A stretch of DNA of 64,000 nt from NCBI GenBank assembly GCA_009363875.1, contig CM018696.1, positions 91,224,215 through 91,288,214 on the forward strand, given 5' to 3'. This stretch comes from Mikania micrantha. Its lineage: Eukaryota > Streptophyta > Magnoliopsida > Asterales > Asteraceae. Shown here one piece after another: positions 11,901 to 23,285 of the stretch; position 1 is the first letter of the stretch, and each line of letters opens with the position of its first letter. A program made the position numbers and the translations under genes. The notes beneath the pieces were generated by a model. The model did no database searches. It had not been told where the DNA came from and saw nothing but the letters and a program-made list of their open reading frames with translations.

Positions 11901-12047
11901 TGTAAGACGTAATCTCCCTCAGAACGTTACCCTGCCTTCTCATTTACAAGAATATATAAAATTTCAATTTACAATTGACCTCCCTAAATAATACATGATT
12001 GTCTAAAACTAAAACAAATACAGTATGAATATATAATGTGTCTAATA
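11901..12047 (-). repeat. putative 3' LTR of old copia element
   Basis: On the minus strand it runs from TATTAGACACATT to CGTCTTACA and is preceded by a polypurine tract (AACTGAGGGGGTC, complement of 12048-12060). The outer edge at 11901 is fixed by comparison with the empty CYP-2 flank at 27496. No second LTR copy was found to confirm it. Confidence 0.5.
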
Positions 12048-12189
12048 GACCCCCTCAGTTTAAGGGGGAGGATCACGAACACTTAGACTGGATCGGAAAT
12101 CATGAAATAGCACGCGAGACAACCCTTTTGTAAAAATATCTGCCAGTTGATATCGAGAGGGAACATGTAGAACGCGTATCTGACCGGAC

Positions 12190-13359
12190 TTAACTTTTTC
12201 CCGTACAAAATATCCTATCAACTTTAATATGCTTGGTGCGTTGATGTTGAGTAGGATTACCAGACATGTAGATGGCGCTGACGTTATCGCAATAGAAGAT
12301 AGATGCCCGTTTAATGGGATAGCCTAACTCGAGCAAAAGGTTGTGTATCCAACATAATTCAGCCACTGAATTTGCAACTCCACGGTACTCGGCTTCGGCA
12401 CTTGAGCAAGAGATGGTTGTCTGCCGTTTAGAAGACCAATACAAAAGATTGTCACCTAAGAAAACACAGTAACCTGAGGTGGATCGATGGGTGTTGGGGC
12501 ATCCAGCCCAATCAGCATCAGTTTAGGCAGTGAGGGAGGAAATGGGGCTGCGTCGCAAGTGTATATCCATAGTTATAGTGCCTTTGACATACCTCAGAAT
12601 CCGTTTAAGAGCATTAAGGTGAGATGTCCGAGGAGCATGCATGTGAATGCAGATTTGCTGAACTATATACGAGATGTCTGGGCGAGTGAATGTCAGATAC
12701 TGAAGAGCACTTGCTAGACTTCGAAAAAGAGTTGGATCAGAAAGTAAATCGTCGTCCGTGGCACCAAGTTTTCCTGTAGTATCTACGGGTGTGAGAACTG
12801 GATTGCAATCTGCCATCTTTGTGCGAGTGAGAATCTCATGAGCATACTTCTGTTGTGACAAGAACATTCCGTGTGCATCACGAGTGATAGAAATGCCGAG
12901 AAAATAACTAAGTGGCCCAAGGTCCTTCATGGCAAACTCAGATGACATGTGTCCTAAAAAATGTTGTTTGAAAGTTGAGGAAGATGTAGTGAGGAGGATG
13001 TGATCAACATATAGCAACAGATAGGCAATATCTGAACCTCTTCTGTATATAAAAAGTGAATGATCGCAAAAACTATGTCGAAAACCCAATGTAGTAACAA
13101 AGTCAGTAAATCATTGGTACCACGCCCGAGGTGCTTGTTTTAATCCATAGAGTGACTTGCGCAGACGACAAACATGATTAGGATATGAAGGATGACGAAA
13201 CCCCATCGGTTGATGCATATAAACCGTTTCCTGTAAGTTACCGTGAAGAAACACGTTTTTAACATCAAGTTGACTAACGTCCCACCCTTGAAGCAAAGCA
13301 ATGCTCAAAACAGTTCGAATGGTAGCTGGTTTGACGACGGGACTAAAAGTCTCATGACA
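12190..13359 (-). pseudogene. copia RT (3' part) and RNase H, decayed
   Basis: 13359-13111 carries the RT segment with SQLDVKNVFLHG and RKSLYGLKQAPRAW. 13089-12523 carries the polymerase core, but the catalytic box reads LLYVDHIL, with the second Asp of YVDD changed to His; it also has the KDLGPLSYFLGI and ALQYLTFTRPDISY motifs. 12444-12190 is RNase H with SSAEAEYRGVA and FYCDN. The blocks are in different frames or split by stops, so no enzyme can be made. Confidence 0.88.
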
Positions 13360-14099
13360 TGTCACACCCCGAGCTGGCGGAGTTGGATCGGATTCCCCGT
13401 CGGGCGGAAGGTTCTCGGGGCGCGATATCGTGAGTGATAATCATGATGATCAGATTGTTTACATAACATCAATGTTAAGAATAACTAAAGCACAATCAAG
13501 CATTAACTAGGATTACAAAGTTAAATTACAATATCAATGTTCGGTAATTTAACTAAGTAAACCTAACAAAAGAATCAAATGTTTTTCTATCTTGTAATCT
13601 GTACAAGACATTCAAAAGAGATTCGTATGAATAACAAAATATGTGCTTCCAAAATCAAGTAGGTCCTCTATCTAGGCCACCTAGCATGCAATCCAAAAGC
13701 TTTAGCTTAAACCTGTTCATCACCTGAACAAGCATGTAAGAAAACAAAGTCAACACAATGGTTGGTGAGTTCATGTAGTTTATAAGTTTAAAAATAGTTT
13801 TCACAAACCTCTTTCAATAAAACCTTAACCTCATTAACTCCACATGTAATATCCAAATTGGTATGCTTATATATAGGGCATACCCCTGAGTCGAGCCTAC
13901 AACCCGCCCAGACGCCGTCCCACCACATACTAATCCGCATATGACATTGTTGTTAATAATAATTAAGCATTTTACCTACCATTGAACCCATTCCTCATCA
14001 TAGCTTTAGTTTACTGTTTCAAAGTTTACAAGTCTATAGCATTCATAAGTAATAGCTTCAAAGTAAGTTTAACAAGCATCATAGTTTCACATGCACCAT

Positions 14100-14540
14100 A
14101 GTTTAGCTTTCACTAATCTCACGCGTGAGTACAAGCCCTGCTATAGCAGAAGTTTAGCAATTACGTAGCTCACGGCTAGATACAAGCCCTGCTCTAGCAG
14201 AAGTTTAGCCATTACGTATCTCATGATTTAGTTAAGCTTAGTCTAGCAATTACGTGTCTCCTATACAAGATACAAGCCCTGCTATAGCAGAAGTTTAGCA
14301 ATGACGTATCTTATACATAGACACAAGCCATGCATACACAAACAATCCAGCAATTACATATCTCATATAAGCAGACAAAAGCCCTGATATAGCAAAAGTT
14401 TAGCAATTACATGTCTCTTATATAGATAACAGCTTAGCCTCGTCATAGTTTAGCTTTCATGTATCTCAATACATGGGTACAAGCCCTGCTATAGCAGAAG
14501 TTTAGCAATTACGTAGCCCAAGATTAGATACATGCTTAGT
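14100..14540. repeat. tandem-like array, about 60-bp period
   Basis: Recurring TACAAGCCCTGCTATAGCAG followed by AAGTTTAGCAATTACGTA and a variable CTC-ATA segment, about seven imperfect units. It lies inside the solo LTR. A second, shorter-period AAGCATCAAGTTTAAGCA series follows at 14560-14790. Confidence 0.8.
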
Positions 14541-15679
14541 ATTTCGCGCGCAATCATAGTTTCAAGCATAAAGTTTCAAGCATTCGCATATAGTTTAATC
14601 ATGAAGTTCATAGCATAAGCATCAAGTCTCAAGTTTAAGCATTTCGTTTCTAGCATAAGCGTCAAGCCTCAAGTTTAAGCACTTAGTTTCTAGCATAAGC
14701 CTCAAGCATCAAGTTCAATCATTTCGTTTCACGCATAAGCATCAAGCATCAAGTTTAAGCATCTAGTTTGTAGAATAAGTATCAAGTTTATAGCTTCTCA
14801 AAGTATACTAGTTTCCAAGCATAAGCCTTATTGTAAGCATAATGTTTAAGTTTAAAAGCATTAAATAACATTTCAATAGTTTATTAAAATGTTTAACATG
14901 CTTCTCAGTCTCGAAGTAAAACAAATAAGTTTGAAAAGGGACAAATGAACTCACCTTGTGTCCGTAGTGGTTGACTAAACGAAATACAAGAATGTACGCA
15001 CTCTTTGTTGTGGTTGTAGTAGTGTTCACGATCCTGTATTGATTTCATGTTATTTGTCACTTATAAATACGAGTTGTAATAACTTTGTTTTCGTGTATGT
15101 GTTAGCCCTAAAGTAGGCTAACACTCATGGGTCTTGGTTCTCAATCGACCCTATATCCTTGTTATGTGTTTTAGTATCTCATATATTAATGTCATGACGA
15201 AATGACATTCTAAGTATAAAACTTAGGTTTCAAGTTAAAGATTGACAATTCTTAGTATTGTGTAACATAGTTTTGTATTCTCATGGTCCCATTTATCTTT
15301 GTCACTTTAAAATCACTATTTAAACCTTTAATATTTTCTTACCGAAGTGAGTTTCTTATTTCGTATGGACCGAATTATTAATTGGACTAGGCCGAGGACC
15401 ATGACCCAATCTAATATGCTTTGGGCCGAATGCCACCTAATTGGGCCGGGTTTAGATAGATGTAATGGGTCGGTTATATGGTTGAAGACAAGGAAGTTGT
15501 GGGCCAATCGATTTGGGCTAGTATTCCATCAACGATGGGTTGGGCCCAGATTTCCACTTAGGCCGAGGGGTACAATAAGGCTTAATCGACCACATGGATT
15601 TATCAAAGCCAATTGGGCCGAGACACTAGGTCGGCTCTAATAGCAGCGAACCTCATTGGATCTTTGGCCTTAGGTTCGA

Positions 15680-16290
15680 CTAGTAATTTGGAATGCATGG
15701 GTTCGTGGCATGCAAGTCTGTAGTCCTTAGGTTCGTAGCTCATGGTTCGCCAAAAACAATTGGTTCGGCAAGGCATGCAACAGGTTCGTCCAGTTGGGGT
15801 TCCGCTAGACATCGCCATGGGGGTTCGTTGCCAACAAAGGTTCGTTTGATGCAGTGGATTCAGGGAAAGCCGTGGTTCGTGGCAAGAAGGTTCGGCCATG
15901 CCTGGGTTAACTGGTTCGTAGGGTTTTATCGAAAGGGTTCGTGGCGTGTTCATGGCTTCCACTAGGTTTAGGTTCGTCTAGTTCGATGGAGCTTCGTGAC
16001 CTATGGTTCGGCTAGGGTTCGCCCAAAAGGGAAGGTTCGTGGCAGCACACCCATGGGTTCGTTGGTCCACTAAGGTTCGGCCGACATCTGTTTTACAGGT
16101 TTGGTGGTGTAGGGTTTGCATGCAAGGTTCGTGAACGCTCAAAGGTTCGATCGTGTGGGTTCGTGAACAGCATCAGGGTTCGGTTGGGAGTAAGGGTTCG
16201 GTGATGGCCAGAAGGTTCGCCACCCAGGGAGGTTCGGCAAGGGTCGACCACGCCTCCACTGTTTCAGCAGGTTCGTTACCCCCGAACCCT
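15680..16290. repeat. GGTTCG-rich repeat region
   Basis: GGTTCG (often GGTTCGTGG or GGTTCGGC) recurs more than twenty times over about 600 bases at irregular 15-40-base spacing. It lies within the solo LTR, upstream (in LTR direction) of its 3' end. Open frames on both strands here reflect lack of stops, not genes. Confidence 0.8.
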
Positions 16291-17489
16291 GTACCGGCAT
16301 CATCATCCCCATCATGTGTCACCGGACCTGAGTTGTTTACACAATTATGGTTGATGTCGAGGGTTCCTGTGGCCGTAGAGGGTCGAATAGCATAGCCCAA
16401 AACCGGTTATGTGTGAGTGTGTATCAACCAACCAGAAAACCCTATTTTTCAGCAACTTTCAAAGCTCTATACCTTTGTTTTGGCTGGTCAAGTCGCTAGA
16501 TCGGTTGTACTTCCTTGTAGAGGGCTTCAAGATCATCGTTTAGGCTCAAGAATCATCAAATTTCATCAAGAATTGAAGAAGTTACGAGGATTTGAATGTT
16601 GGATCTTGTAGTGAGAGAAAGAGACGGGAAAGATGGTTTAGAGAGAGAGAGATGAGTGTGAAATGAAATAAATGAGATCATTTGGTGTTTATATACCCAG
16701 AGGGTATTCGGGTTCTTTTCGATTGCTCGGTTCTCGTTTTCGTCGTGTTTTCGGATCGTTACGCGCGTTTTACGTAATTAAAATAAAAGACTTTATTTTA
16801 GGATGTTTAGAATATGATTATTATTTGAAATTATTTTAAATATCGTGTTCTTTTAATTATTTATCGAAAATTATTATTTTACTCGTTTCGTTAATTGTTC
16901 CGTGAATTTACGTATTTAAATTTAAAATAGTTTCTTTTAATTCTATTTCTGATGAGTTTCAAAATTGTAAAACAGGAAATATTATATTTCCTTAAATTTA
17001 TTGTCGTTCGTATCGTTTTCGTGTTCGTTTTTCGTTTCGTCAGAACGCGTCACCATCGCACGTATTCGTTCGAATTGTCATTCGAACGAACACGACGATG
17101 GTTTGGCTTTCCAACTTTTGTTTTCTACTTTGCAGTCATTATTTCAGAACGTTAAACTCTCATAATCATTCGTACAGATCGTCACCTATACGAATAATTC
17201 GTCTGTTTAGCATTCCGTAACAACAACCGTTACGGTTTCGTTTTGTTTAACCTCACCTACGTTTATACACAATAGCATCAAATCAAGTATCTGGGTTTCC
17301 ATACTGTGTTGTCTGATATGTTTCTGACTGTTAAACCCTAAGGTTTTAATCAGATTTCAGACAATCGTATAATAGTCTCGTGTTAAACATATTGTGTCAA
17401 TAGCATAAACATAGTTTCACGTAATGTGTACCTGAGTTACTGTTGCGATCACTGTTCCGGCACGCGTCCGGCACTGATGTTACATGACA

Positions 17490-17681
17490 GTCCACCACCA
17501 CCTGTTGAGACCTCCCATCACATACCAATCTGGCCTTATAGCATTCCAGAGAGCCATCAGATTTTGTCTTGTGTTTAAAAATCCACATACACCTGATTAA
17601 ATTCATATCCGGTTGACGCGGTACCAACTCCCACGTATTAGTTTCAATAAGAGCATTAAATTCATCAATCATGGCACACAA
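17490..17681 (-). pseudogene. copia RT, 5' part
   Basis: Start of the RT domain: NTWELVPRQPD, WIFKHKTKSDGS, YKARLVCDG. It is cut after VVVDC by the nested solo LTR, and the domain continues at 13359. Confidence 0.85.
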
Positions 17682-17684
17682 CCA

Positions 17685-18100
17685 AACGGGTTGGGTAAGG
17701 GCCTCGGTTGGGCTCTATGGAAGTGGTTCAATAGTGGTTGTGGTATGAAGATTTAGGCTGGTTTTGGGTTTTAAAACACTGGACATGCTACGTGTGACCA
17801 TGGTGCGAAGTGGTGGTGGAGGTGGAGGAGAGGGAATCGGTGGGACTGTTGTGGGTTTGGGTCGACGGCTATAGACCAACAAAGGAGGCTATTGGGCCAA
17901 GGGTTGTGAGGCTGGTGGTTGGGTCGTAGCTATTGAGGGTGGTGGCTGGGCTGTAGCATTTGGAGGAGGCTGTTGGGCAAGGATATGGGACGGGTGGCTG
18001 GTTGGACTGGTAGGCAGTGTACTGGGCGTCGACTAGCCAGAAGAGGAGACACAAATCGAAGAGTGAGGGTCTGAGGAAGAAGTGGAATGTAGGAACTCAT
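17685..18100 (-). pseudogene. copia integrase-RT linker, decayed
   Basis: Low-complexity proline/serine/threonine-coding sequence on the minus strand (QPPVPYPCPT, PTTSLTTLGP), typical of the spacer between integrase and RT in copia polyproteins. Frames are broken. Confidence 0.6.
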
Positions 18101-19248
18101 ATGATGGGGGGATTAGAATGATGTGTTGAAAAAGGAAATAATGTTTCGTCGAAAACGACATAGCAAGGTATGAGAATTTTGCGAGTGGAGGGATCATAGT
18201 ATTTGTACCCCTTGTGACGCAAAGGGTATCCAAGAAAAACACAAGGGGAGGAACGAGGTTGAAGTTTGTTTATGGAGGATGATGGAAGGAGAGGATAACA
18301 AAGGCAACCAAACGTACGCAAGTGGGAATAAGATGGATGTTTGTGATAAAGAAGAAAGGTGGGTGTTTGATTATTTTTGGTTTTGGATGGAAGAATGTTG
18401 AGAAGTAAGTGGCCATTTGAAGAGCATGATGCCAAAAATTGGCGGGTAAAGAAGCATGTGTTAAGAGAGTGCGAATGATGTTATTAATGGACCGAATTCT
18501 GCGTTCGACCTTGCCGTTTTGAGATAAAGTATGAGGACACGAGAATCGGAAAACCATGCCATGTTTTGTACAGAAATCATGAAAGGATTTATTATTGTAT
18601 TCTGTTCCATTGTCACATTGAAAAGATTTTATGCCACACTCAAATTGATTAAGAAGAAAAGAGTGAAATTGGAGAAAAATAGAGTAAACAAGCATATGTG
18701 TTTGCAATTGGAAAAGTCCACAAATAGTTGGTGTAGTCATCTAAAAATAGTATATAATAACGGTGACCTCCCGCACTTGGAGTCGGGGAGGTCCATAAAT
18801 CGCTATGAACAATATCAAAAGGCAAACAAGTATTAGATGTAGAATCATGAAATGGCAATTTAATATGTTTCCCAAAAACACAAGATTGACATAATTGTTT
18901 ACTAGAATTATTGCGAAAAGAAATAACACGGTTTTTATTTAAAATGCGAAGTAAATCAGCTCCTGGATGGCCTAAACGACGATGCCAGAGATCTTGAGAC
19001 AAAGCAGCAAAAGTGGAAGGAGTTGTAGCTTTAGTGGATGATGGAGTAAGAGGATAGAGATCCCCGGTGTTGTCACATCGGAGGATAGGAATCCGCGTCA
19101 GGTAGTCCTTCACAAGAAAACCAAAGGGGTCAAATTCAATAGATATATTATTGTCGGTGGTCAACCGACGCACAGATAATAAGTTTTTGATAAGAAGAGG
19201 TGCAATAAGTACCGAGTGTTGGTATTTGGTTCCCGTTGCCAACAACAA
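18097..19248 (-). pseudogene. copia integrase, frameshifted
   Basis: From 19248 downwards: LWHRRLGHPG (zinc-binding His pair), CQSCVFGKHIKLPF (Cys pair), HSDLWTSP (first catalytic Asp), then in another frame FQCDNGTEYNN (second Asp) and LSQNGKVERRIR (Glu), then the C-terminal HLRTFGCLCYP and VFLGYPLRHKGYKYYDPSTRK. The catalytic residues are visible, but at least two frame changes (near 18650-18740 and 18270-18435) break it. Confidence 0.88.
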
Positions 19249-19437
19249 TTGAATTTTGTATGCTATTATTAAAATAATGTGAAAGGGTACCTGTCGAGTT
19301 GAACATGTGGTTTGTTGCTACTGTGTCCATGTACCAATTTTGATCAGGATTTAAAGTCATAGTGTGTAACGCCTGTTCAAAGTTGGTGGGAGCATATGAA
19401 GTTTCACTGTATGCATAAAATTTATTATCTGTGTTGA
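19148..19437 (-). pseudogene. copia protease region, inactive
   Basis: Upstream coding FEQALHTMTLNPDQNWYMDT is followed by VATNHM where copia proteases have DTGATSHM-type sequence, so the catalytic D-S/T-G triad is changed. The homology ends at about 19437 against unrelated LTR-like sequence. Confidence 0.75.
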
Positions 19438-20157
19438 GATGATGACTTAGCAGCTCCTAGAACTTCTAGGAATGGTCTTCTAACAGGTGTAGATGATGAT
19501 GGTGGTGGTGGTGACAAGTCCCTAGCCTCCCTTTCTTGCTTTCAAACTCCAAGCCTTCAAAACTTCAAGTTGAGCTTCAACAATGGTGGTTCTTGGGTTC
19601 TAGGTGGTATAAGGTGTTTTAATCGAGTGGATTGCTTCAAAACTTGGTTAAAGTGTGTAGGATAGGTTAGAAATGATTTTTGAGTGGTTTAAGAAGATTC
19701 TTGCAATCTGGTGGTTTGGGGCGCATCGCCTGACGCCAACGTCTGGCCATAGGCGCCCCGCCCGGAATTCTGGGGCGCATAGCTTGGTGCCGACGTCTGG
19801 CCCAGGCGCCCCGCCCGGAATGCCCAGCTGATTTTTTTTCCCATCGTTTTTGCGTTCCGGTTCGACATTAATGCTTCGTTTATCGATTCGAGACTTGTTC
19901 GGGCTTGTTTTTGAATTTATTTGTCCTATGTTCACATATCAAGATTATTTCAATTGTTCGATTGTTCACCATCGTTCGTGAGCTTTAGACACGTGTGTGC
20001 GTTTTCGGTAATTCCTTGAATTACAATGCGATTGTTTGTATTTGCACTATCGTGCCATGTGCCACACTAAATTAAACCAATTCTAGTGCCACGTATGAAC
20101 TAATAATATAAAATATTATTAATTTAAAGAGATTGCTGACTTGAAATTTACGATGTG
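19438..20157. mobile_element. truncated LTR fragment
   Basis: Non-coding, ending GATGTGTCACA; its complement starts TGTGACACATCG, like a gypsy LTR start. The left end abuts copia protease sequence without a clear terminus or duplication. It includes a two-copy GC-rich repeat at 19721-19836. Confidence 0.45.
19721..19836. repeat. two-copy GC-rich repeat, about 58 bp
   Basis: GGGGCGCAT-GC-TG-GCC-ACGTCTGGCC-AGGCGCCCCGCCCGGAAT occurs twice in tandem (from about 19721 and 19773). It stands out against the AT-rich surroundings and lies within the LTR fragment. Confidence 0.8.
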
Positions 20158-21318
20158 TCACAGAAGCCGATAGAAAAGGAATCTTAAGAAACACATTTAA
20201 ACCCCAACAAAGATGTCAACATGTGGGCTTGTATGTTTCTTCTTGGGACACAAAAATACAAAAAAACAGGCGTATAAAGCGCAACCTAAAGGAGTGTCTA
20301 AAGTTTAAACGTGTGGCTAAATTTCAGTAATTATTTTAATAAAAAAATATAAAACTTGATTATTTTGATAATTAACCCTTTTATTTGAATGCAAGTTTTA
20401 TGGGCCTTCGATTTTTGGGTGAAGATGCTTGAGTTGTGACTGTCTCCTTTTTTTCATTTTTTTTTTATGTTTTTTTTTTTTATGTTTTTTTGCATTTTTT
20501 GGAACAACAGACTCCTCCCTCACGTCCAGTTATTTTTTGATTATATATTATTATTTTATTCAATACATACGCAAACAAGCCGACCGAAACCCAAGTTCAA
20601 TAAACAAGTGTGTGAAACCAACGATGACACGTCACATGTTTGGACTCATTTCATAAATCACGTTTTGGCTGGAATTTCGTCATTGTATCTATTATCACAA
20701 CGCATACATGTTCCCATGTATCAAAAAATCAGATATAAAAACTCATTACAACAATTATCACTCTGACACAAAATCTTAAAGTGTAACAATTATAAAATGC
20801 CCGTCACACCATAACAAAAAACTGGCTTGTTTAATTGTAAAATCTAGCAAGCATTTATAAAAACATATATAAGACGACAAAATAAAACGGTGAAAAATTA
20901 ATTATTATTTAATAATTAATATTATTAATCAATTTTGAGTTTATCTTCATAACGTGGTAATAGCATAATGAACTTCAAAGCATGAGGCAAAAGACAGATC
21001 ATAACATCTGTCAATCCATTCTAAGAAATTAAATCAAAACATTTGTAAAAGTTTTGATTCTTAGTTAATTAATTAATATTATTATTATATAATAATTAGT
21101 ATTAATATTATATAATAATAATAATAATTCACTAATTATTTTTATCATTTGTGCGCCGGTTTTGTTGACTTTCACTACATATAGTAATGAATTATTATTA
21201 TTTAATTGTTATTACTATTTATTGGACGGTCGTTTTCCTTTTTAAATATACGTGAATACCTACAAGGCTACAACTTGTACGTGAATAAAAACACAACGTT
21301 GGTCACACAACTCCAAGT
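20158..21318 (+). other. upstream region of CYP-2
   Basis: 20158-20420 is unassigned. From about 20560 (CGCAAACAAG-CGACCGAAACC) it matches the CYP-1 upstream region at about 6104, but about 560 bp of AT-rich DNA not present in CYP-1 separates that patch from the proximal promoter (21280 on). No gene seen. Confidence 0.6.
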
Positions 21319-21328
21319 ATATAAATAA
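21319..21328 (+). promoter_or_regulatory. TATA box of CYP-2
   Basis: TATATAAATA, 66 bases before the ATG, in the block shared with CYP-1 and more weakly with CYP-4 (GAGTGCTGGCTG, GTTAAAGAACAC). Confidence 0.65.
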
Positions 21329-21384
21329 GAGTGCTGGCTGTACGTTAAAGAACACGCACTGCACCCAGACCCAGTTACAAACTC

Positions 21385-22423
21385 ATGGACTATCTCACCC
21401 TCACTCTTTTATATTTTTCATTCAGTTTAGCAGTCGCTCATGCTATCTTCCTCATCTCCGGACGACGCCACGCACGGCTACCGCCGGGACCTTACCCTTT
21501 ACCGATCATCGGAAACCTTTTGCATGTCAGTGAGAAACGACCCCACCACTCCCTTGCGACACTCGCCAAGCGTTACGGTCCTTTAATGTCACTTAAGCTC
21601 GGAAGCAGAACAACCATAGTCGTTTCATCACCAGATGTCGCCAAAGAGTTCTTTCAAACACATGACCACTCGTTCTCTAGCCGATCAATACCCGAAGCCA
21701 GTAAAGTGGTGGACCACGACAAGTACTCCATGGTCTGGCTGCCGGTTGGTGATCAATGGAGACGACTACGAAGAATAAGCAAAGAATATTTGTTTTCCAT
21801 GCAATGTCTAGATGCTACTGAACATCTACGACGTAAGAAGGTATATATAACTTACTATATTATATTGGCCTATCTTGAAACTAAAGTTTGAAATTAAGAA
21901 CAAAACCTATATATGAATTGAAATCTACTAAAACGAGTTTTAAATTCTAAGTTTTTTTTTTCTCAACGGAACATATATCCCGTATAATTTTTTTTTTCTA
22001 TTAACGTACACCTACGTAGGACGTGCTCTTTAATTAAAGATCTTTATCTAATTACAAAAGAAAAAATTTCTAAAAATAAACATAAAAAACGAGGTATCGT
22101 TATTGATCATAAGAACTATTATTAATCATAAGAACTAAGAGGGGGAACAAATATTCGAATTCAAAACCAAACTTTATATATCTGAAATATTTCCAAAAAT
22201 TAGATATTTTAAATTCTGAATACGGATTCGTATATTGGTTTTAGAAATTTAAAATATTTTGAATATCATAACTATCCTAAATACATACATTTTATATACA
22301 TGCCGAAATGAATCTAATTAAGGAATGGCTTATTGGCGTATACATCTTGCAAAAAACATTGTATCACTGCTAGAGAGTAAACAAAACCTAAACACATGGT
22401 TAGAGATGTGACAAAAACTCTAC

Positions 22424-22467
<44 letters not shown>

Positions 22468-23213
22468 TAGGTTTAGATACAAAATAATTTTTTTGTAAAA
22501 ATGGTAGGAACCAACCAAATGCTGACACATGTATTAATAATTAATTATAATTAAAGGGTAATTTAGTCAAGTTAAGTAATAATGTAGATTTGATAATCCT
22601 TTAATTAAGAAAAGATTGTTGTTCAGTCAATAAGATTATATTATTTCTAAAATTTTATCAATTGACAGTCAATTAAGTTTTACCTCAAACAATCAAGCAA
22701 ACGTTCATAAATAAATCATTTGTGAGTATTTCGATTAAAAAAAAAATTGTTAACAGGATATTGTTATGTATATGAGGTGATATATGCTATCATGTGCTAA
22801 TAACACATATCAAAACATACAAAAAAGATTGTTTCAGGCATATAATTATGTATATGTGTTGATATATGTTAACATATACTAATAACACACATTAGCACAT
22901 AGGAAAACATACAAAAAATTTTATTAACAGGTATACGATTATGTGTATGTGCTGATATATGCTAAAATGTACTAGCAGCACATAGCAAAATAAACAGCCA
23001 TCATTTTTGTAACTGATTCTCTCATATTTAAATGGAGAGTGATGTTAGCAAATTAGATTAAAAAATTTCTTATATGCCCTTATTTCCATTTTAAACAGCA
23101 TATTAATTACTATCATGCCATTGAATCTTTTATAACCACTGATGATAACACATTAATGGTCCAGATCGTTTCTCATTGTTTTTACAAAACTATCCATTTG
23201 TACAATAACCTTA

Positions 23214-23285
<72 letters not shown>

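Larger units (their letters stand above)
13360..17484 (-). mobile_element. 4.1-kb solo LTR nested in copia RT
   Basis: Starts TGTCACACCCC, ends GATGTTACA (TG...CA) and is flanked by TGACA duplications (13355-13359, 17485-17489). Removing it rejoins the copia RT reading across VDCHETFSPVV. No gag, pol, PBS or inner LTR is seen, so it is a solo LTR or a coding-free (LARD-like) element. A minus-strand TATA (GGTATATAAACACC, about 16688-16701) suggests minus orientation and a GGGGTGTGACA 3' end, like the gypsy LTR ending here at 47042. It holds two internal repeat arrays. Confidence 0.8.
11901..19437 (-). mobile_element. old Ty1/copia element, broken and nested
   Basis: Minus-strand copia remains in the order protease, integrase, reverse transcriptase, RNase H (high to low coordinates), with a short putative 3' LTR at 11901-12047 and a 4.1-kb solo LTR nested in the RT. 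The left border is sharp because the CYP-2 duplicate flank continues past the homologous point. The 5' LTR and gag are not found; the right side is cut at about 19437 by another LTR fragment. Many stops and frameshifts show it is old. Confidence 0.8.

Noticed and set aside
15603..16400. Overlapping open frames on both strands
   Set aside because: They come from the GGTTCG-rich LTR repeat region, which lacks stops; no protein family signal.
18531..18836. Plus-strand 101-aa ORF
   Set aside because: It is the antisense of the copia integrase remains.
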